Shown here: piece by piece, positions 19,546-23,267 of the stretch | How positions within the stretch are numbered: position 1 is the first letter of the stretch | Layout: every line of letters begins with the position of its first letter | Origin: Priapulus caudatus | Taxonomy: Eukaryota > Priapulida > Priapulimorpha > Priapulimorphida > Priapulidae | Direction: 5' to 3' | NCBI RefSeq assembly: GCF_000485595.1 | Contig: NW_014577143.1 | Coordinates: 508,605-531,871 of the forward strand | Length of the DNA: 23,267 nt | Notes under the pieces: model-generated | Database searches by the model: none | Seen by the model: the letters and a program-made list of their open reading frames with translations, nothing else | Told to the model about the DNA's origin: nothing | Program-made: the position numbers and the translations under genes

Positions 19546-19895
19546 TACACAAACGTCACACGCGCGCGTGCGTGGGTGATTGTCAGTCACACAAGCGTCA
19601 CACGCGCGCGTGCGTGGGTGATTGTCAGTCACGCAAATGTTGCACGCGAGCGTGCATGGGTGATTGTCAGTCACGCAAATGTTGCACGCGAGCGTGCATG
19701 GGTGATTGTCAGTCACGCAAGCGTTGCACGCGAGCGTGAATTGTTTTTATTTGAAAAAAAAAAAATGAGCGTGATTTCGGTTTGCACTAGCGTTACACGC
19801 GCGCGTGCATGGGTGATTTCGGTTGCACTAGCGTTCACACGGCGCGCTCTGTGCATGGGCGGTGCATGTCGGCTCAGCACAAGCGGACACACGCG
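19546..19895. repeat. second block of the 42-bp array
   Basis: Four to five clean 42-bp units (for example GTCACGCAAATGTTGCACG) run to about 19735. A 25-base insert with a 12-base A run (about 19741-19765) follows, then two or three decayed units. Units here are more alike and cleaner than those in the first block, and carry GTCAGTCAC in place of GTCGGTTTGC. Confidence 0.88.
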
Positions 19896-20130
19896 AAGCG
19901 CTTAGTGCGCACTCGAGCGACCGACAATTGTTCATGTCCTCCGGACTTTTACCTCGACCATTAGATGTTGCTGCCGATATATATCAGTGTGTGTTGAGGC
20001 TTAAACCGCGTGTGGAATTGTGCGTTCGCAACACCGTGAGATCTTTCAATATGATGTTTTCTGTGTGCGAAGCGTGTGCGTGATTGCGTGTGTGTACGAA
20101 ATTTGTGCCGTGCGCTGCGTGCTAGGTGCG
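19896..20130. other. no gene seen
   Basis: Short unique stretch after the array; frames here are not supported. Confidence 0.35.
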
Positions 20131-20285
20131 TGCTGGCGCTGCGTGCTGTGCGTGCGTGCGTGTGTGCGTGCGCTGTGGCGGTGTGCGTTGCATGCGTGCC
20201 TAGTGCTGTGGTCGTCGTGTGGGTGTGTGTGTGCGTGCTGCTAGTGTGCTGGCGTGCGCGTCGTGTGTGCGTGTGTGTGTACGTA
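20131..20285. repeat. GTGCGTGC-rich tract
   Basis: Irregular GTGCGTGC/GTGT units on +. The cysteine/valine-rich open frames in this part are repeat-derived. Confidence 0.85.
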
Positions 20286-20370
20286 TTAGTATTAGTATCT
20301 GCGCTTCACGCTATAAAATCGCAGGCCGGGCGTGACACAATTCATATTTATGTCACATTAATTCGTATTT

Positions 20371-20450
20371 CGCTTCGTTTCTAAAATCCGTCTTAGCCAA
20401 ACGCAGAGCGTGGATTTTGGGACGCAGCGATGAGAATTCTCACTTTCCGT
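20371..20450 (+). repeat. half-module related to the foldback arms
   Basis: GCTTCGTTTCTAAAATCCGT through GAGAATTCTCACTTTCCGTG is in the same orientation as part of the left arm of the foldback at 20547-20855. It is the reverse complement of part of the right arm. It contains its own small hairpin (CTAAAATCC ... GGATTTTGG). Confidence 0.6.
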
Positions 20451-20546
20451 GCAAGTCCTTATCCGTGATTTGGTTCGATTATTTATCTGTTGCGACATAA
20501 ATTCGGTGATTTAATATGGACATTAAATATGAGAGTGCAAAAACTG

Positions 20547-20855
20547 CTATTTAATGTCTACATTAAATCAACACATCGCAGCTAAGCTTTTTAATGTGAT
20601 ATTAATCACAAACATCGCTTCGTCCTAAAATCGTCTTAGCCGAATGAGAGCGTGGATTTTTAGGAAACGGAAGCGATGGAATTCTGCGACGGGAAGTGAG
20701 AATTACCATTCGCTTCCGGTCTAAAATCACGGCTCTCAGTTGTGCTAGAACGGATTTTAGGACAGTTTAGCGATGTTTTGTGCATTTAATATCCACTATT
20801 AAAAACTTAGGCTGCGATTCGGTGTTGATTTGCAGTGACATTAAATAGTGACATG
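20547..20855. mobile_element. long foldback, about 310 bp
   Basis: The left arm (about 20547-20685) and right arm (about 20705-20855) are imperfect reverse complements meeting near 20693. Matched pieces include CTATTTAATGTC, ATCGCAGC.TAAG, CCTAAAATC.GT..TAGC and CGGAAGCGAATGG. Each arm also holds a smaller hairpin. No clear target duplication and no coding capacity, so it is a foldback-type or decayed element by structure alone. Confidence 0.65.
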
Positions 20856-20863
20856 TGTTGTCC

Positions 20864-20975
20864 ACTCCCGGGTCCAGATACGAATTAATGATGGACAATT
20901 AAATATGATTGTGTCCACCCCGGCGTTCCAATACGAATTAATGTTGGAACGATTAATTATGAATTGTGTCCACGC
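20864..20975 (+). repeat. two tandem 53-54 bp units with conserved hairpin loop
   Basis: Units start TGTCCACTCCCGGG and TGTCCACCCCGGCG; a third start (TGTCCACGCGGC) follows. Both contain TACGAATTAATG in the loop of a short hairpin whose stem bases differ but still pair (see findings). Confidence 0.6.
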
Positions 20976-21050
20976 GGCCTGCGATACCCGTAAGGCTAAA
21001 TAGCACGGCTACACGGCACGCACACACTCCTGCATGTCCCTGCCGTTCAA

Positions 21051-21131
21051 TATATATATAATGATTATATATATTATATATATTATATATATTATACTCA
21101 ATATAATATATATATATATATATATGATAAT
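21051..21131. repeat. TA-rich microsatellite
   Basis: (TA)n and TATATTA units with small interruptions. An isoleucine/tyrosine-rich minus-strand frame here is repeat-derived. Confidence 0.92.
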
Positions 21132-22555
21132 ATAGTCCTCACAGATTAACGCCCCACGCACGCAGCTGCAATGGCGACGGTGCACCCTAGCTTGTTCCAT
21201 GTTCCCGGCAACTAGTTGGGCGTTCTAGTCCCGTGTAATAACAGGTGTTGTGACTACCACCAACGTGCACAGCGTCTCTGTGTAAAGCAAGTGCGGTCAC
21301 AGAGAACCTACTATGCAGGTTGAGTGTTTGCTAGCTAGTTGGACCTTCCTGAGTGATACCAAGTATAGCACGGCTGTATGTTCTATATTACTCGGTGGTG
21401 TTGCCTTCAGCGTTCTACGTACCGCTCTCGATGGGTGCCGTAATCAATGTTTTATTACCCTCAACTTAATTAGTTTAATTAGTTTAATTAGTTTATGGCA
21501 AAACCCGAATGAAATCATTCCGATTCAAAGCTTGAGTGATGTGGCTAATATCGTAATGGCTGGAAATCGTCATCAACGGAGATTTAAGTGAATACGAAAA
21601 ACATTTTAATAAGATAATGTTAATAAAGATAATTTCGCATATTGTGCCATCGTGTGCAGCACGTTATTATTTGTAATAGGAAGCCGGAGGTTGAGCAGAT
21701 AATGCCAGCTAATTAATGAAGTTGTGTACAAATCCTATGACACCGAGCGTAATTATTAGGCTAATGGACGCATTTAGTTATCAGCTTTTCCTCGGTGGTA
21801 AGAAGCTTCTGCAAATTAGGTCTTGCCAGCAACGGCGATAAAAAAAACACCGCATCAACAGTTTTTTTAACTAGATATCGATCGTATGTGACTGCTGTTT
21901 ATTTAGTGGCAATGGTGACAAAAAACCTGTGTCAAGTAGGAGTCAACGGTTCAGTCTCAAACCTACCTTGTACATTGCTCTTCTGTGTGGGGAAAACCAG
22001 CTCATTGTGCTCCCAAAAAGCACGTATAGCATACTTGGCGCTTTCTTAAAGTTAAAGGTTGGTCTCAAAAAACTAATTAACTTGTTTAAAACTAAGCTAG
22101 TTAATCCTGCAACCCCAGCTAGCTCACTGTGACAGGATGACAACTAACATGAATCGAACCAGTTTGAACCAACCATTACCAAGGAAAACTGTACATATAA
22201 ATATATCAGTGTCCATAATAGAAAAACTCTTGACATATATGCACTTATGTACCTATGTTTTCTATATACATATATAGTGCAGCTAATGTTCGTTAGAGGC
22301 GACTTTTGTCACACTTATTTCGTACACAATCATGTCAATCCCACAGTACTTTCCGATACCCGAATCCGTACCTGACTGCAAGTAAACTCTCGCTCGGATA
22401 TTTAAATCGCCAGTCGCACGCATGCTTCTAACAACTCATGGCGAGAATTTTAATTATTTCATTAATCCTATGCAGATTCTGTGAATTCATTAAAAACACG
22501 TATCGAGCGCTGTCGGCCAAGAAGCTTGCGCAAACTTCAGGTTAATTTCAAAGCA
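21132..22555. other. no gene recognised
   Basis: Mostly unique AT-rich DNA. A triplicated 10-mer (TTAATTAGTT) lies at about 21465-21494. A 92-codon ATG frame (21313-21591) reads hydrophobic and spans that triplication; it has no recognisable domain and I do not call it a gene. Confidence 0.4.
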
Positions 22556-22557
22556 TA

Positions 22558-22769
22558 CTGTATAAGCTGTATATTTCGCGGTGGTTTAATTTTCGCGAAT
22601 TTCGCGAACCCGTCCCAGACGCGAAAATAACAACACGCGAATAATTCATACCGAATAATACCGACGAATAATACATAATTCACCGACCGCGAAATTAACC
22701 ACTCGCGAAATTGTCCGTCAAGTCTGAATTCGCGAAAATATCTGTACGCGAAATATACAGCTTCTACAG
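22558..22769 (-). mobile_element. TA-flanked TIR element, 212 bp, intact
   Basis: The ends are 22 bp with one mismatch: CTGTATAAGCTGTATATTTC and the reverse complement of CTGTAGAAGCTGTATATTTC, each continuing into CG. TA flanks both sides (22556-22557 and 22770-22771), as in Tc1/mariner-type insertions. The interior is rich in TTCGCG and has no coding capacity. It is placed on the minus strand because it is inverted relative to the truncated copy at 3047-3207. Confidence 0.75.
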
Positions 22770-22771
22770 TA

Positions 22772-23081
22772 TTCATCATTGTGGCAAAGCATCAACGAGG
22801 ATTCATGTCTAGTACGATCGTCTGCGTTTTTTCGTCGCTCTGTGAAAGCCCGCATTCCTCGAGAATCTGTTGGCGTAATCATGAAACAGTGCCCTCTGCT
22901 TCTCTGCTCGCAGTATAACGTGTATAGTGACGGCAGTTTGTATGTATAGTGAAACGTCGAGGAAATATCTATCTATCGGCGAATGTTCATCGGTCGTATA
23001 CATGACGTGGCGCTGAACTGCCGTCTGGAGTGAAGCCAATCTGGGCTGTCAGCATCTTCTTGCGCTGGTCGGCAGCCTTGT

Positions 23082-23082
<1 letters not shown>
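22772..23082. other. no gene recognised
   Basis: A minus-strand frame (22809-23039) has no recognisable domain. Confidence 0.35.

Positions 23083-23114
<32 letters not shown>
23083..23114. repeat. (CAG)n tract, about 10 units
   Basis: Pure GCA/CAG triplets near the window end. There are no splice signals around it that would make it coding. Confidence 0.92.
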
Positions 23115-23115
<1 letters not shown>

Positions 23116-23212
23116 AGCGAGAGCCATAAATTTTCACGTATCTGTAGAATTACGATAAGATACAGTTCAATCACGATCTCTGTGCTGTATATAGATTTCG
23201 ATGCGTGTGATT

Positions 23213-23214
23213 AT

Positions 23215-23267
<53 letters not shown>
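23213..23267. repeat. (GT)n microsatellite running off the window
   Basis: Pure GT to the last base; the tract is probably truncated by the window edge. Confidence 0.95.

Noticed and set aside
18187-19895. Regular repeats resembling a CRISPR array
   Set aside because: The units are head-to-tail copies without unique spacers, in a eukaryotic context with no cas genes.
21313-21591. 92-codon hydrophobic ATG frame
   Set aside because: It spans a triplicated TTAATTAGTT repeat, shows no domain, and has no splice or promoter support.

Overview
This window looks like non-coding and intronic DNA from an animal nuclear genome, most likely a marine invertebrate. A sponge is my best guess, but nothing here proves the phylum. 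The reasons are: many long microsatellites; minisatellites of 13, 26, 33, 42-43 and 45 bp; several kinds of small terminal-inverted-repeat elements; CpG that is not depleted; and two spliced-looking exons about 5 kb apart. I see no bacterial operon, phage, plasmid or CRISPR array. I recognised no tRNA, rRNA or other RNA gene. Most open frames longer than 60 codons lie in simple repeats or transposon-like DNA and are not genes.

Coding content is small. Two + strand exons are well supported. One is 7463-7561 (33 codons) and the other 12556-12675 (40 codons). Each has a good acceptor and donor, is open in the predicted frame, has about 67% G or C at third codon positions, and is in phase 0 at both ends. 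They would splice cleanly across a 4,994-bp intron. I do not recognise the protein; the second exon has alternating hydrophobic residues like beta strands. A third possible exon at 17550-17713 is weak because its codon use differs (about 33% GC3).

Layout. 1-1000: AT-rich DNA with one interspersed repeat (431-733). 1171-1606: 26-bp tandem array interrupted by a hairpin element. 2068-2240: 45-bp minisatellite. 3047-3207: damaged copy of the TIR element that is intact at 22558-22769. 4316-4532: foldback with a telomere-like loop. 5751-6354: interspersed repeat starting with a hairpin and a TCCG array. 7010-7149: CAG/CAA tract. 7463-7561: exon. 7574-8410: microsatellite, two hairpin elements and a duplicated module with a 13-bp array. 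8411-12555: mostly featureless intron with a 33-bp minisatellite and a long CT tract just before the second exon. 12801-14110: GGTC array and a CATCCC-type minisatellite. 14205-14270: another hairpin element. 15302-16776: composite of nested inverted-repeat elements. 16971-18120: CA, GA and CT tracts. 18187-19895: large 42-43 bp tandem array. 20371-20975: long foldback and related modules. 21051-21131: TA tract. 23083-23267: CAG and GT tracts at the window edge.

The most interesting item is a family of very small palindromic elements (1324-1421, 7729-7783, 8066-8108, 14205-14270). They begin CAGGAGT or CAAGAGC, and three of the four are flanked by 7-bp target duplications (two exact, one 6 of 7). 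The two arms match each other almost perfectly within each copy while the arm sequence differs between copies. I found no protein-coding defence, biosynthetic or mobile system.
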